Below, piece after piece: positions 17,450 through 26,241 of a stretch of DNA of 64,000 nucleotides. How positions within the stretch are numbered: position 1 is the first letter of the stretch; each line of letters opens with the position of its first letter. Made by a program: the position numbers and the translations under genes. Under the pieces are notes generated by a model that searched no databases, had not been told where the DNA came from, and saw nothing but the letters and a program-made list of their open reading frames with translations. Origin of the DNA: Cupriavidus sp. IDO (GTDB lineage Bacteria > Pseudomonadota > Gammaproteobacteria > Burkholderiales > Burkholderiaceae); the NCBI RefSeq assembly GCF_000812465.1, contig NZ_JWMA01000014.1, positions 1-64,000 on the forward strand, in the 5' to 3' direction.

Positions 17450-19221
17450 TTGCTCCACACCTTTGAAACCCGCCTCAATCTGCCCCCCGAGTTTGCCGCC
17501 TTGTTGGCGGTTAACTCGGAACGCTGGTCGTGGGGCGCGCGTAAGGCTTGGAGTCTTCTGTATCGACAAAACCTCACTCGAGCGACCGCCTACGCCACCT
17601 TAACGAGGGAAGGCTTTACCTCGCATCAGGTCAATTCCATGCTGACGCAAGCTGAAATGCGCCATGCAGGCTTGGTCGAACTCAAAAAGTACGAACGAGG
17701 TCAGCTTGAGCTGGCCATTCAGCGACGCGAACGCGCACTAGCGGACAAAGGCAAGAAAATTCAGGCCCTGTCAAAACGGCAAGCCAAGCTACGCGCTCAA
17801 CGCAATAAAGTAGCGCCGAAGCCGGGGAAAGCCCGTTCAAACCGCTACCTTACGACGCTAGCCCGCCTGCGGGAAGTCGATACCGAACTCAAATTTTGCC
17901 GCAACTGGGTCGCACAAAAAGAACGCGTTCTTACTGCCAAGCGCGGCAAGCTGTCCTCGCTGCTTATAGCTATTGATGAAGGCCGCTACAGTCTCTGTTT
18001 TGGCTCGAAGAAGCTGCTTCAGCAGCGGCCCGGCGAACACAACACCGAGACCACCCGTTCGCCTCTGTCGAGGATTGGCACGAGGCCTGGAACACAGCCC
18101 GAAACGGTCAGGTCTGGTCGATAGGACATACGGCTAAGCCCAGCGGCAATAGCGAACTACAGTGGCTGCCGGATACCAACCAGTTGCGCGTCCGGTTGAC
18201 GGACAAGCTTGCGCATGAACGCATGGACGCTTTGGGCATTCCTCGCAGCGGAGGGCCGCAAAAGGTGATGCCCCTTCGCATGAAATGCCGATTCATTGTG
18301 ATTGACGGGGTCGACTTTGCCTCGCATCGGGGCGCGGCGCGCGCAGCGCTGATTGACGCGTTTGGAAAGCGGCCTGTCACAATGCGGCTCTTGTAAAGGC
18401 TATCACCGGCCGGCGAGCGCATTTGGTATCTGCAAGCGAGCGTTGACGTTCCCACCGGTTTCAACCTAGAGACCGCTCGCACTAGAGAGGCCGGTGTCCT
18501 TGGACTGGATTTGAATGCCCGGGGCGTTGCCTGGGCTGTGGTGAAGCCCGATGGGAACCGATTGCGGGAGGGCCATCCGCAGAGCGGCTTTCTCGGCTGG
18601 GACCTAAAAGGCCTTTCCGACGCTGTACGCAAGCAAGTCATCGGAACAACCGTTGCAGAGCTTGCCCGCCTGGGCAAGCGCCTAGGCCTCGCAGTGGCCA
18701 TCGAGAACCTCGATTTCGCGACGAAGAAGGCCGGCTTGCGCGCCGACGGCATCAACAAGCGATACAACGAGATGCTGAGCACGTTTGCAAGCTCACAGTT
18801 CGCGGAGCTAATGACCCGTGCCTGTGAAAAGGCTCATGTTCGGCTCTATTTGGTGAACCCTTCGTACAGTTCGGTCGGAGGCTTCACCAAATATGGCCGT
18901 CCCAATCGAATCGGCGCGGATGAGTCCGCCGCTCTTTGGTTGGGCCGGCAAGCTTTGTACGGTATCCCCTGGAAGACAGTGGGTGCCCAGTGCTTCGTCA
19001 AGAGGCACAACGAGCGACTCGTCTTTTCGCACCTGCCAGCCACCCCGAAGCAGAGCAAGACGGCCCTGGCAGGGGCTCAATGGAAAGATGTCGCTTGGGC
19101 TCTAGGCAAGAACCGACAGCGATGGGGTGAAAACCTCCGCAATTGGTTCCTCTGCCAGGTCGAAACCCCTTCCCCGCAGACCGTCTGCGAGCCTGGTGTG
19201 GCGTCATTGGCAACGGGATAG
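17450..19221 (+). pseudogene. TnpB-related RNA-guided-nuclease-like gene, disrupted
   Basis: Reading through two lesions gives one protein of about 590 residues: a coiled, basic N-terminal half (KKIQALSKRQAKLRAQRNK) followed by a RuvC-like nuclease domain. Putative catalytic acids are Asp in GLDLNARG (codon 18508-18510), Glu in AIENLDF (18703-18705) and Asp in GADESAAL (18919-18921). The usual TnpB zinc ribbon between the last two is missing. The lesions are a -1 frame change between about 18026 and 18060 and an in-frame TAA at 18394-18396. The most upstream start is TTG 17450, just after the SOS-like box. It matches what databases call IS200/IS605 TnpB-related proteins. Confidence 0.8.
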
Positions 19222-19366
19222 AAGTGTGGTTTTCAGCTCGAGACCTCTAGGACCTCGAGCGGCGCAGTGAAAACTGCGTTTTGTCGCCGTGTTCTCTTGT
19301 GGAAGAAATTTTGCCTAAGAGAATGGCCATCTCTGCTAGGACAGAAGATGACCATTGAGAATTACA
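19222..19366 (+). ncRNA. Candidate guide-RNA-like structured tail of the TnpB-related element
   Basis: Between the nuclease stop and the right terminal repeat are consecutive stems: GCTCGAG (19236-19242)/CTCGAGC (19254-19260), then CGCAGT-GAAA-ACTGCG (19263-19278, GAAA tetraloop), then AGAGA/TCTCT around TGGCCA near 19318-19335. In TnpB elements the omega/reRNA scaffold comes from the gene's 3' end and right end. The stems are seen; an RNA product is inference. Confidence 0.35.
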
Positions 19367-19405
19367 TCAACACTTTAAGCGACCGTCTAGCCTGTCGGTG
19401 GCCTT
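19367..19405 (-). repeat. Right terminal inverted repeat
   Basis: TCAACACTTTAAGCGACC (19367-19384) is the exact reverse complement of the inner 18 bp of the left repeat, and GGTGGCCTT (19397-19405) of its outer 9 bp. The 12-bp middle differs. Confidence 0.8.
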
Positions 19406-19438
19406 GCGTGGGTCTGGGAATGAACGCTTGTCAGCAAT

Positions 19439-19777
19439 TCAGGCCCAGATCTTCGGGCACTCCCCAAAGGCATCCGTGCTGTGCTCTTCGGCGCGGTGCC
19501 GCAGCGCGCGCGCCCACGCCACCAGCCGGCGCAGCGACCACGGCGCCGGCGTCTGCGCCAGCGTGAAGCGCGCGCCCGGGCCGTCGCCCGACAGCCACAC
19601 GCGGTAGCCTTCCGGCAACGCCAGGGCGGCGCCCGGCTCCAGCCAGATATCGTGCGGATTGCCCTCGACTGTCACCCACAGCCTGCCGGCCACCGCGCGG
19701 ACGGTCTGTCCGTAACCGGCGCGCCAGCTCACGGGCTGCCCGGGCTCATCCAGTTCGAAAATCCTTAGTTCGCGCAT
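19439..19777 (-). CDS. DUF2917 domain-containing protein
   Basis: 112-residue soluble protein resembling the DUF2917 family: an all-beta, cupin-like small domain with the pattern AGRLWVTVEGNPHDIWLEPGAALALPEGYRVWLSG (about 28-64). No catalytic residues or export signal are visible; function unknown. It is divergent from a MocR-type regulator 192 bp away, an arrangement common in Burkholderiales. The TnpB-related element ends 33 bp beyond its stop codon, so the insertion just spared the reading frame and may have removed its terminator. Confidence 0.7.
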   Translation of the reverse strand: MRELRIFELDEPGQPVSWRAGYGQTVRAVAGRLWVTVEGNPHDIWLEPGAALALPEGYRVWLSGDGPGARFTLAQTPAPWSLRRLVAWARALRHRAEEHSTDAFGECPKIWA

Positions 19778-19891
19778 TTCGCCACTCCTGTTCAGCTCGG
19801 CGGTTTTGCTCCGCGCCAGCCCCGAATCCGGTCGCCGGCACCCTCCTCCGCCACGCTTCCATTATTCGCATCGCCAACTAGAATCCCATGT

Positions 19892-19922
19892 ACAGTTGCG
19901 AACAGTTTTCGATGAACTGTTC
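19892..19922. promoter_or_regulatory. Operator cluster of the MocR-type regulator
   Basis: ACAGTT occurs as direct repeats at 19892-19897 and 19902-19907 (10-bp period), and GAACAGTT (19900-19907) forms a perfect dyad with AACTGTTC (19915-19922), 7 bp apart. Mixed direct and inverted repeats between divergent genes are typical of MocR/GabR-type binding sites, suggesting autoregulation and control of the DUF2917 gene. Confidence 0.55.
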
Positions 19923-19969
19923 AGCAGTTTTCCCTGACACTTGCCAGGCAACGCCAGCCGCCCTCGCAG

Positions 19970-21373
19970 ATGAAGCTAATCCTCGACCCCGCTACCGGCA
20001 TCCCGCTGACCGACCAGATCGTCAACGCCGTCAAATCGTGGATCAGCAACCGCGAGGCCCGGCCGGGCGCGCGCCTGCCGTCGATCCGGCAGCTCGCAGC
20101 GGAGAACGGCATCAGCCGCTTTCCGGTGATCGAGGCGTATGACCGGCTGGTATCGCAGGGACTGCTGGATTCGCGGCAAGGCTCCGGCTTCTATGTGGCG
20201 GACAGCCCGCTGGCCGGCCGCTCGGCCCGCGGCTGGTCCGACCCGAGCCTGGCCGAGGATCTTTCCGACCACATCCTGGAGCAGTTCAACCACCCGAGCG
20301 GCACGCTCAAGCTCGCGGGAGGCTTCGTGCCCGAGACCTGGCGCGACGTGGAAGGGCTGACGCAGGCGATCCGCGCGATCTCGCGCAACGAGATCGACAG
20401 CGTGATCCACTACGCCACGCCGATGGGCCATCCGGAACTGCGCCGGCAGGTGCTGCTGCGCGTGCGGCAGCTGGGCATCGCGGCGGATCTGCCGCAGGTG
20501 CTGATCACCACCGGTGCCAGCCAGGCGCTGGACCTGGTGGTGCGCCATCTGCTCAAGCCGGGCGACACGGTATTTGTGGAAGACCCCGGCTACTACAACC
20601 TGTTCGGCCTGCTGCGCCTGCATGGCGTGCAGCTGGTCGGCGTGCCACATACGCCCAACGGTCCCGATCCGGAAGCCACCGAGGCGCTGTTGCGCCAGCA
20701 CAAGCCCAAGCTGTTCTTCACCAACAGCGTGCTGCAGAACCCCACCGGGTCCACGCTGGCGCCGCCGGTGGCGTTCCGGCTGCTGGAGCTGGCGCGCCGG
20801 CATGGCTTCCGCTTTGTCGAAGACGACATCTTCTCGGACTTCCAGACGCACTTCACCGACCGGCTGGCCACGCTGGACCAGCTCGAACATGTGATCTACA
20901 TCGGCGGGTTTTCCAAGACGGTGTCGGCGTCGCTGCGCATCGGCTACCTGGTGGCCGACAAGGCGCTGGTCAAGGACCTGGTCGACGTCAAGGTGCTGAC
21001 CAGCGTAGCCGGCTCGCACTTTGCGGAGGCCGTGACCGCCGCGCTGCTGGAGCGCGGCGGCTACCGCAAGTATGTGGAACGATTGCGCCTGCGCGTGCGC
21101 GAGTCCTCGGCCAATGCGGTGCGGCAACTGGCGTCGTGCGGATGGGAACTCTTCTGCGAACCCGCCGGCGGCAACTTCCTGTGGGCGCGTCCGCCGGGCA
21201 TCGAGGATTCGCGCGAGCTGGTCGCGCTGGCCGAGGCGTTCGGCGTCACGCTGGCGCCGGGCAACTACTTCCGGCCCGGCGGCGAGGCCTCGGCATGGAT
21301 CCGGATCAACACGGCGTATGCCAACGAACCGCGCGCGGTGGCGTTCATGAAGGAAGCCGCAGCGCGCGGCTGA
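19970..21373 (+). CDS. MocR-type regulator (GntR HTH fused to PLP aminotransferase-like domain)
   Basis: 467 residues: an N-terminal GntR winged helix (about 1-75, LPSIRQLAAENGISRFPVIEAYDRL) joined to a fold-type I aminotransferase domain. The PLP lysine lies in GGFSKTVSASLRIGYL and the aspartate in FVEDDIFSDF; the arginine for substrate carboxylate is in IRINTAYAN. Such proteins sense amino acids or PLP derivatives and act as transcription factors. It is divergent from the DUF2917 gene with an operator-like repeat cluster between; the permease gene is convergent with it. The effector is unknown. Confidence 0.85.
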   Translation: MKLILDPATGIPLTDQIVNAVKSWISNREARPGARLPSIRQLAAENGISRFPVIEAYDRLVSQGLLDSRQGSGFYVADSPLAGRSARGWSDPSLAEDLSDHILEQFNHPSGTLKLAGGFVPETWRDVEGLTQAIRAISRNEIDSVIHYATPMGHPELRRQVLLRVRQLGIAADLPQVLITTGASQALDLVVRHLLKPGDTVFVEDPGYYNLFGLLRLHGVQLVGVPHTPNGPDPEATEALLRQHKPKLFFTNSVLQNPTGSTLAPPVAFRLLELARRHGFRFVEDDIFSDFQTHFTDRLATLDQLEHVIYIGGFSKTVSASLRIGYLVADKALVKDLVDVKVLTSVAGSHFAEAVTAALLERGGYRKYVERLRLRVRESSANAVRQLASCGWELFCEPAGGNFLWARPPGIEDSRELVALAEAFGVTLAPGNYFRPGGEASAWIRINTAYANEPRAVAFMKEAAARG

Positions 21374-21388
21374 TCTGCCTCGGCTGTC

Positions 21389-22786
21389 TTAGCCGCCGTG
21401 GTTATGCAGCACGGCATTGCGCCGCGCATAGGCAAAGTAGATCACCAGGCCAAGTACCAGCCAGACCAGGAAGGCCATCCACGTCAGCGCCTGCAGGTGT
21501 GCCATCAGGAACAGGCAGAACCCCGCGGACAGCAGCGGCACCACCGGCACGCCGGGGCAGCGGAAGGCGCGCGGCAGCTCGGGCCGCGTCTTGCGCAGCA
21601 CCAGCACGGCAATCGAGATCAGCGTGAAGGCGGCCAGCGTGCCGATATTGATCAGCTCGGCCAGCACATTGAGCGGCACGAAGGCGGCAATCGCGGCAAA
21701 TACCAGGCCCACGGTCCAGGTCGCGAAGTACGGCGTCGCATGCACCGGATGCACCGACGACAGGCGCTCGGGCAGCAGCCCGTCGCGCGACATCGCAAAG
21801 ATGATGCGGGTCTGGCCGTAGGTCATCACCAGGATCACCGTGGTCATGCCCAGGATGGCGCCCAGGTCGACAAAGCCCGCCACCCAGTTCTGTCCGGCGA
21901 ACTGCAGCGCCAGCGAAACCGGGTGATCCACGCCCGCGAACCTCGCGAACGGCACGATGCCGGTCATGATTGCCGCCACCGTCACATAGAGCACCGTGCA
22001 CACCGCCAGCGAGCCGATAATGCCCACCGGCAGATCGCGGCGCGGGTTGCGCACCTCCTCCGCCGCGGAGGTGACGGCATCGAAGCCGATAAAGGCGAAG
22101 AACACCAGCGCCGCCGCGTTGAAGATTCCGGTCATGCCGAACGGTGCAAAGGGTTGCCAGTTGACGGGCCTGACGTGCCAGACGCCCACCGCAATGAAGA
22201 GCAGCACCACGCTGATCTTGATCGCAACCATCAGGTTGTTGATACGCGCCGATTCCCGCACGCCATATGACACCACCCAGGTAATCGCCAGCATGATCAG
22301 GCAGGCCGGCAGGTTCAGCAGCGTGTGCACGCCCGGCACCGAGCCTGGCGCGGCGGTCAGCGCCGCCGGCAGCGTCAACCCGAAGCCGGCCATCAGCGAC
22401 TGGAAATAGCCCGACCAGCCCACTGACACCGCTGACGTGGCCAGCCCGTATTCCAGCAGCAGGTCCCAGCCAATCATCCACGCGACAATCTCGCCCAGCG
22501 TGGCATAGCTGTAGGTATAGATCGACCCCGACACCGGGATTGCCGAGGCGAACTCGGCATAGCACAGCGCGGCAAACCCGCACGCCATTGCCGCAATCAC
22601 GAAAGACACCGTCAGCGCCGGGCCGGCGGTCAGCGCACCGGTGCCGGTCAGCACGAAGATGCCGGTGCCGATGATCGCGCCGATGCCCATCATCACAAGG
22701 TCGATGGGGCCAAGCACTTTCTTCAGGCCATCGTCGCGCGCAACGGCCAGCATTGCGTCGATGTCCTTGGTGCGGAACAAGCTCAT
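21389..22786 (-). CDS. APC-superfamily amino acid permease (CAT/YfnA type)
   Basis: 465-residue inner-membrane permease with about 12 to 13 hydrophobic segments. The first helix has GIGAIIGTGIFVLTGTGA, the unwound substrate-binding glycines of the APC fold; other family stretches are YAEFASAIPVSGSIYTYSYATLGE and FIGFDAVTSAAEEVRNPRRDLP. ATG 22786 follows GCAGGAGTCCCCTC. It most resembles cationic/general amino acid permeases such as YfnA. Its neighbours, a MocR regulator and the beta-alanine/valine catabolic pair, suggest an amino acid fed into those pathways; the substrate is not defined. Confidence 0.85.
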   Translation of the reverse strand: MSLFRTKDIDAMLAVARDDGLKKVLGPIDLVMMGIGAIIGTGIFVLTGTGALTAGPALTVSFVIAAMACGFAALCYAEFASAIPVSGSIYTYSYATLGEIVAWMIGWDLLLEYGLATSAVSVGWSGYFQSLMAGFGLTLPAALTAAPGSVPGVHTLLNLPACLIMLAITWVVSYGVRESARINNLMVAIKISVVLLFIAVGVWHVRPVNWQPFAPFGMTGIFNAAALVFFAFIGFDAVTSAAEEVRNPRRDLPVGIIGSLAVCTVLYVTVAAIMTGIVPFARFAGVDHPVSLALQFAGQNWVAGFVDLGAILGMTTVILVMTYGQTRIIFAMSRDGLLPERLSSVHPVHATPYFATWTVGLVFAAIAAFVPLNVLAELINIGTLAAFTLISIAVLVLRKTRPELPRAFRCPGVPVVPLLSAGFCLFLMAHLQALTWMAFLVWLVLGLVIYFAYARRNAVLHNHGG

Positions 22787-22965
22787 GAGGGGACTCCTGC
22801 TGCAGACGGTGCGCGGCAGCCTCCAGGCTCGGGCCGGCACCTCGAAAAGGGCGCTAGTTTACGCCTGCGCGCAGGCGTACCCATCACATTTTCCGGCCCG
22901 TGGCCCTGGCAACGATTCATTTGACTTGCACTGTGTCCCCTTTGCGCCAGGCCGGCCAGAAAGCA

Positions 22966-22995
22966 GAAAGGCACGATCCACGGACCGTGCCTTTC
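22966..22995 (-). terminator. Terminator of the transaminase-mmsA operon
   Basis: GAAAGGCACG (22966-22975) pairs with CGTGCCTTTC (22986-22995); the inner ATCC/GGAC extends the stem with one mismatch. On the minus strand it is followed by TGCTTTC. It sits 36 bp after the mmsA stop. Confidence 0.7.
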
Positions 22996-23031
22996 CTTCA
23001 TCCGCGGCGGGCGGACGCGCCGCCAGCCCTA

Positions 23032-24549
23032 TTACTTCGCCACCGGCATGGTGAACTCTGCACCCTTGGCGATCGAATCCGGCCACCGCTGCATGATGCT
23101 CTTGTAGCGCGTATAGAAGCGAACGCCCTCTTCGCCGTAGGCATGGTGATCGCCAAACAGCGAGCGCTTCCAGCCACCGAACGAATGCCATGCCATCGGC
23201 ACCGGGATCGGCACGTTGATGCCCACCATGCCCACCTGGATCTGCCGCGAGAACGCGCGCGCGATGCCGCCGTCGCTGGTGTAGCACGACACGCCGTTGC
23301 CGAACTCGTGCGCATTGATCAGTTCCACCGCCTCGGCAAAGTCGTGCACCCGCACCACCGACAGCACCGGACCGAAGATCTCTTCCTTGTAGATCGTCAT
23401 GTCCGGCTTCACGTTGTCAAACAGCGTGCCGCCGACGTAGAAGCCGTTGTCGTGCCCTTCCACCTTGTGGCCGCGGCCGTCGGTCACCAGCGTGGCGCCC
23501 TCTTCCACGCCCCTGGCGATATAGCCTTCGACCTTGGCCTTGTGCGCGCCGGTCACCAGCGGACCCATTTCGGCGTCAGGTTCCATGCCGTTGCGGATCT
23601 TCAGCGCGCGGGCGCGTTCGGCCAGGCGCGGCACCAGCTTGTCGGCCACGTCGCCGACCGCCACCGCCACCGAGATCGCCATGCAGCGCTCGCCGGCCGA
23701 GCCATAGGCGGCGCCGATCAGCGCGTCCACGGCCTGGTCCAGGTCCGCATCGGGCATCACCACCAGGTGGTTCTTGGCACCGCCCAGCGCCTGCACGCGC
23801 TTGCCGTGCTTCGTGCCTTCCGTGTAGATGTACTGCGCGATCGGCGTGGAGCCGACAAAGGACAGGGCCTCCACGTCGGGGTGCGCCAGCAGCGCATCGA
23901 CCGCTTCCTTGCCGCCCTGCACCACGTTGAACACGCCGTCTGGCAGGCCGGCCTGCTTGAGCAGATCGGCGATCAGCAGGCTCGGCGACGGATCGCGCTC
24001 GGAGGGCTTGAGCACGAAGGTATTGCCGCACGCCAGCGCCACCGGGAACATCCACATCGGCACCATCACCGGGAAGTTGAACGGCGTGATGCCGGCCACC
24101 ACGCCCAGCGGCTGGCGCAGGTTCCAGTTGTCGATGCCGCCGCCGATGTTGTCGGTGAAGTCGGTCTTGAGCAGGTTCGGGATGCCGCAGGCGAACTCCA
24201 CCACCTCGATGCCGCGCGTGACTTCGCCCTTGGCATCAGAGAACACCTTGCCGTGCTCGCGCGTGATCAGCGCGGCCAGGTCGTCATGGTGCTTGTCGAG
24301 CAGCTCCTTGAACTTGAAGAGGATGCGCGCGCGGCGCAGCGGCGGCAGCTCCGACCAGGCGGGAAAAGCCGCCTTGGCCGCGGCAACGGCCTCGGCCACA
24401 TCCTGCGCGGTGCCGAGCGCGACGCGCGCGCCGACTTCGCCGGTCGCGGGATTGAAGACGTCGGCAAACCGCGGCGATGCTGCCTGCCGCATTGCGCCGC
24501 CGATGTAGTGATGGATTTCGGCAATCTGCCGGTTTTCTGCGATGTTCAC
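23032..24549 (-). CDS. mmsA: Methylmalonate/malonate semialdehyde dehydrogenase (CoA-acylating)
   Basis: 505-residue aldehyde dehydrogenase converting (methyl)malonate semialdehyde, NAD and CoA to propionyl- or acetyl-CoA and CO2. The nucleophile is Cys289 in [20 protein letters not shown] and KPSERDPS are the MmsA-type cofactor stretches. GERCM in place of GQRCT-type sequences is characteristic of the CoA-acylating branch. The start is GTG 24549 with AAGGA upstream. It lies 31 bp downstream of the omega-transaminase gene; together they take beta-alanine to acetyl-CoA and serve valine breakdown. C. necator has a like pair described, I believe, as oapTD. Confidence 0.93.
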   Translation of the reverse strand: MNIAENRQIAEIHHYIGGAMRQAASPRFADVFNPATGEVGARVALGTAQDVAEAVAAAKAAFPAWSELPPLRRARILFKFKELLDKHHDDLAALITREHGKVFSDAKGEVTRGIEVVEFACGIPNLLKTDFTDNIGGGIDNWNLRQPLGVVAGITPFNFPVMVPMWMFPVALACGNTFVLKPSERDPSPSLLIADLLKQAGLPDGVFNVVQGGKEAVDALLAHPDVEALSFVGSTPIAQYIYTEGTKHGKRVQALGGAKNHLVVMPDADLDQAVDALIGAAYGSAGERCMAISVAVAVGDVADKLVPRLAERARALKIRNGMEPDAEMGPLVTGAHKAKVEGYIARGVEEGATLVTDGRGHKVEGHDNGFYVGGTLFDNVKPDMTIYKEEIFGPVLSVVRVHDFAEAVELINAHEFGNGVSCYTSDGGIARAFSRQIQVGMVGINVPIPVPMAWHSFGGWKRSLFGDHHAYGEEGVRFYTRYKSIMQRWPDSIAKGAEFTMPVAK

Positions 24550-24580
24550 TTCAGTGTCCTTCGTTGTTGCTGGGGCGGGG

Positions 24581-25912
24581 TTACTGCACGTCCTGCAGCA
24601 CTTTCTTCACGGTGTCGAACATCTCGCCGATCTGCGCCTCCGAGATGATCAGCGGCGGCGAGAACGCGAGGATGTCGCCGGTGTAGCGCACCAGCACGCC
24701 ACGCTCCAGGCATTTGAGGAAAGCCTCGTAGGCACGGGCGCCCGGCTGGCCGGGACGCGGCTCCAGCTCAATGCCGGCCACCAGGCCGAAATTGCGGATG
24801 TCCTTCACATGCGGCGCGCCACGCACGCCGTGCACGGCCGCTTCGAACACCGGCGACAGCTCGGCGGCGCGGCCGAACAGGTTTTCGCGCTGATACAGAT
24901 CGAGCGTGGCAATCGCCGCAGCGGCGGCCAGTGGATGGCCCGAGTAGGTGTAGCCGTGCAGCAGCTCGATCGCGCCCGGCGCGGCCGAGTTGACTACGGT
25001 GTCATGCACTTCGCGGCGCACCGCGACCGCGCCCATCGGCACGGCGGCATTGTTGATGGCCTTGGCCATCGTGATCAGGTCCGGCGTGACCTTGAAGCGC
25101 TCGGCCGCGGTGGCGGCGCCGAGGCGGCCGAAGGCGGTGATGACTTCGTCGAAGATCAGCAGGATGCCGTGCTTGCTGGTGATCTCGCGCAGCTTTTCCA
25201 GGTAGCCCACCGGCGGCACCAGCACGCCGGCCGAACCGGCCAGCGGCTCGACGATCACGGCCGCCACGTTGGACGGATCGTGCAGCGCGAGGATGCGCTC
25301 CAGCTCGTCGGCAAGGTGCGCGCCCCATTGCGGCTGGCCCTTGGAGAAGGCGGCCTCGGCAATGTTCAGCGTGGCCGGCAGGTGGTCGGTGCCGGGCATC
25401 AGGTTGGCGGAGAACGCCTTGCGGTTCGGGCCGATGCCGCCCACGGCCATGCCGCCGAAGCCGACACCGTGGTAGCCGCGCTCACGGCCGATAAAGCGGG
25501 TGCGTTGGCCTTCGCCACGGGCACGGTGATACGCCAGCGCGATCTTCAGCGCGGTATCGACCGATTCCGAACCGGAATTGGTGAAAAAGATGCGGTCCAG
25601 GCCCTGCGGCATGATCGCCGCCACCTTGGTGGCCGCCTCGAACGACAGCGGATGCCCCATCTGGAACGGCGGCGCGTAGTCGAGCGTTGCAGCCTGCCGT
25701 GCCACGGCCTCGGCGATTTCCTTGCGGCAGTGGCCCGCCGCCACGCACCACAGGCCCGCGCAACCGTCCAGGATCTGGCGGCCGTCGTGGGTGGTGTAGT
25801 ACATGCCGCTGGCCGACGCCAGCAGGCGCGGCGCCGCCTTGTACTGGCGGTTGGCGGTAAAGGGCATCCACAGGGCATCGAGATCGGGAATCACGGTCTT
25901 GGCGGCGTCCAT
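24581..25912 (-). CDS. Beta-alanine (omega-amino acid)-pyruvate transaminase
   Basis: 443-residue class III PLP aminotransferase moving the amino group of beta-alanine to pyruvate and yielding malonate semialdehyde. Asp255 in [13 protein letters not shown] contacts the PLP nitrogen and Lys284 in [15 protein letters not shown] forms the Schiff base; [12 protein letters not shown] is the typical N-terminus of omega-amino acid transaminases. ATG 25912 follows the strong site CAGGAGGACGT. It heads a two-gene operon with mmsA and is divergent from a MocR regulator. Other omega-amines may also be used. Confidence 0.9.
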   Translation of the reverse strand: MDAAKTVIPDLDALWMPFTANRQYKAAPRLLASASGMYYTTHDGRQILDGCAGLWCVAAGHCRKEIAEAVARQAATLDYAPPFQMGHPLSFEAATKVAAIMPQGLDRIFFTNSGSESVDTALKIALAYHRARGEGQRTRFIGRERGYHGVGFGGMAVGGIGPNRKAFSANLMPGTDHLPATLNIAEAAFSKGQPQWGAHLADELERILALHDPSNVAAVIVEPLAGSAGVLVPPVGYLEKLREITSKHGILLIFDEVITAFGRLGAATAAERFKVTPDLITMAKAINNAAVPMGAVAVRREVHDTVVNSAAPGAIELLHGYTYSGHPLAAAAAIATLDLYQRENLFGRAAELSPVFEAAVHGVRGAPHVKDIRNFGLVAGIELEPRPGQPGARAYEAFLKCLERGVLVRYTGDILAFSPPLIISEAQIGEMFDTVKKVLQDVQ

Positions 25913-26015
25913 ACGTCCTCCTGAGGGGAAACGGGTTGGTGCTGGCACGGCGACTGGTCCAGCGTCGTTGGGGCAATGACGGCCACTCTACCGGCGGCGC
26001 GGAGCCGACAAAATA

Positions 26016-26218
26016 TACAGTCGGGAATGGGCCGCCTTACCGTACAGTTTAGGCAACCCGAACCGTACTGGTCGGCGCGGCCGGCATAAAGCCCCGGCGA
26101 GCACCTTGCCGCTGGCGCAGGCCATCTGCGGCGCGGCACGCCACGCTGCACCGCGTCATTTTGCGCAAACCGGAACACGGCGGGCGACACGCGGCAGACG
26201 GGCCGCTAAACTGTACAG
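26016..26218. promoter_or_regulatory. Operator region between transaminase operon and MocR regulator
   Basis: The 329-bp divergent gap carries TACAGT at 26016-26021 and 26043-26048, a direct repeat ACCGTACNG at 26039-26047 and 26062-26070 (23 bp apart, about two helical turns), and a palindrome CTGTACAG at 26211-26218 near the regulator start. Direct repeats two turns apart fit MocR dimers. Nothing else is seen in this gap. Confidence 0.55.
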
Positions 26219-26241
26219 GTCAACGCACCCGAAAGTGCTTC

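Larger units (their letters stand above)
17351..19405 (+). mobile_element. TnpB-related insertion element with long terminal inverted repeats (decayed)
   Basis: About 2.05 kb bounded by imperfect inverted repeats at 17351-17390 and 19367-19405. It carries one TnpB-related gene (two lesions), its promoter with an SOS-like box, and a structured 3' tail; no transposase gene is present. It separates icmF from the DUF2917 gene. Outer flanks show no obvious target duplication. It is visibly less GC-rich than its surroundings. Typical IS200/IS605 tnpB elements lack such terminal repeats, so this is an unusual or trans-mobilised element. Confidence 0.75.

Noticed and set aside
17351-19405. CRISPR-like array associated with the nuclease
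   Set aside because: The two 40-bp repeats are inverted, not tandem, and no spacer-repeat series is present there or elsewhere in the window.
17341-19420. Target-site duplication at the TnpB-related element
   Set aside because: Sequences just outside the terminal repeats (ending CAAACA on the left, starting GCGTGG on the right) do not match.
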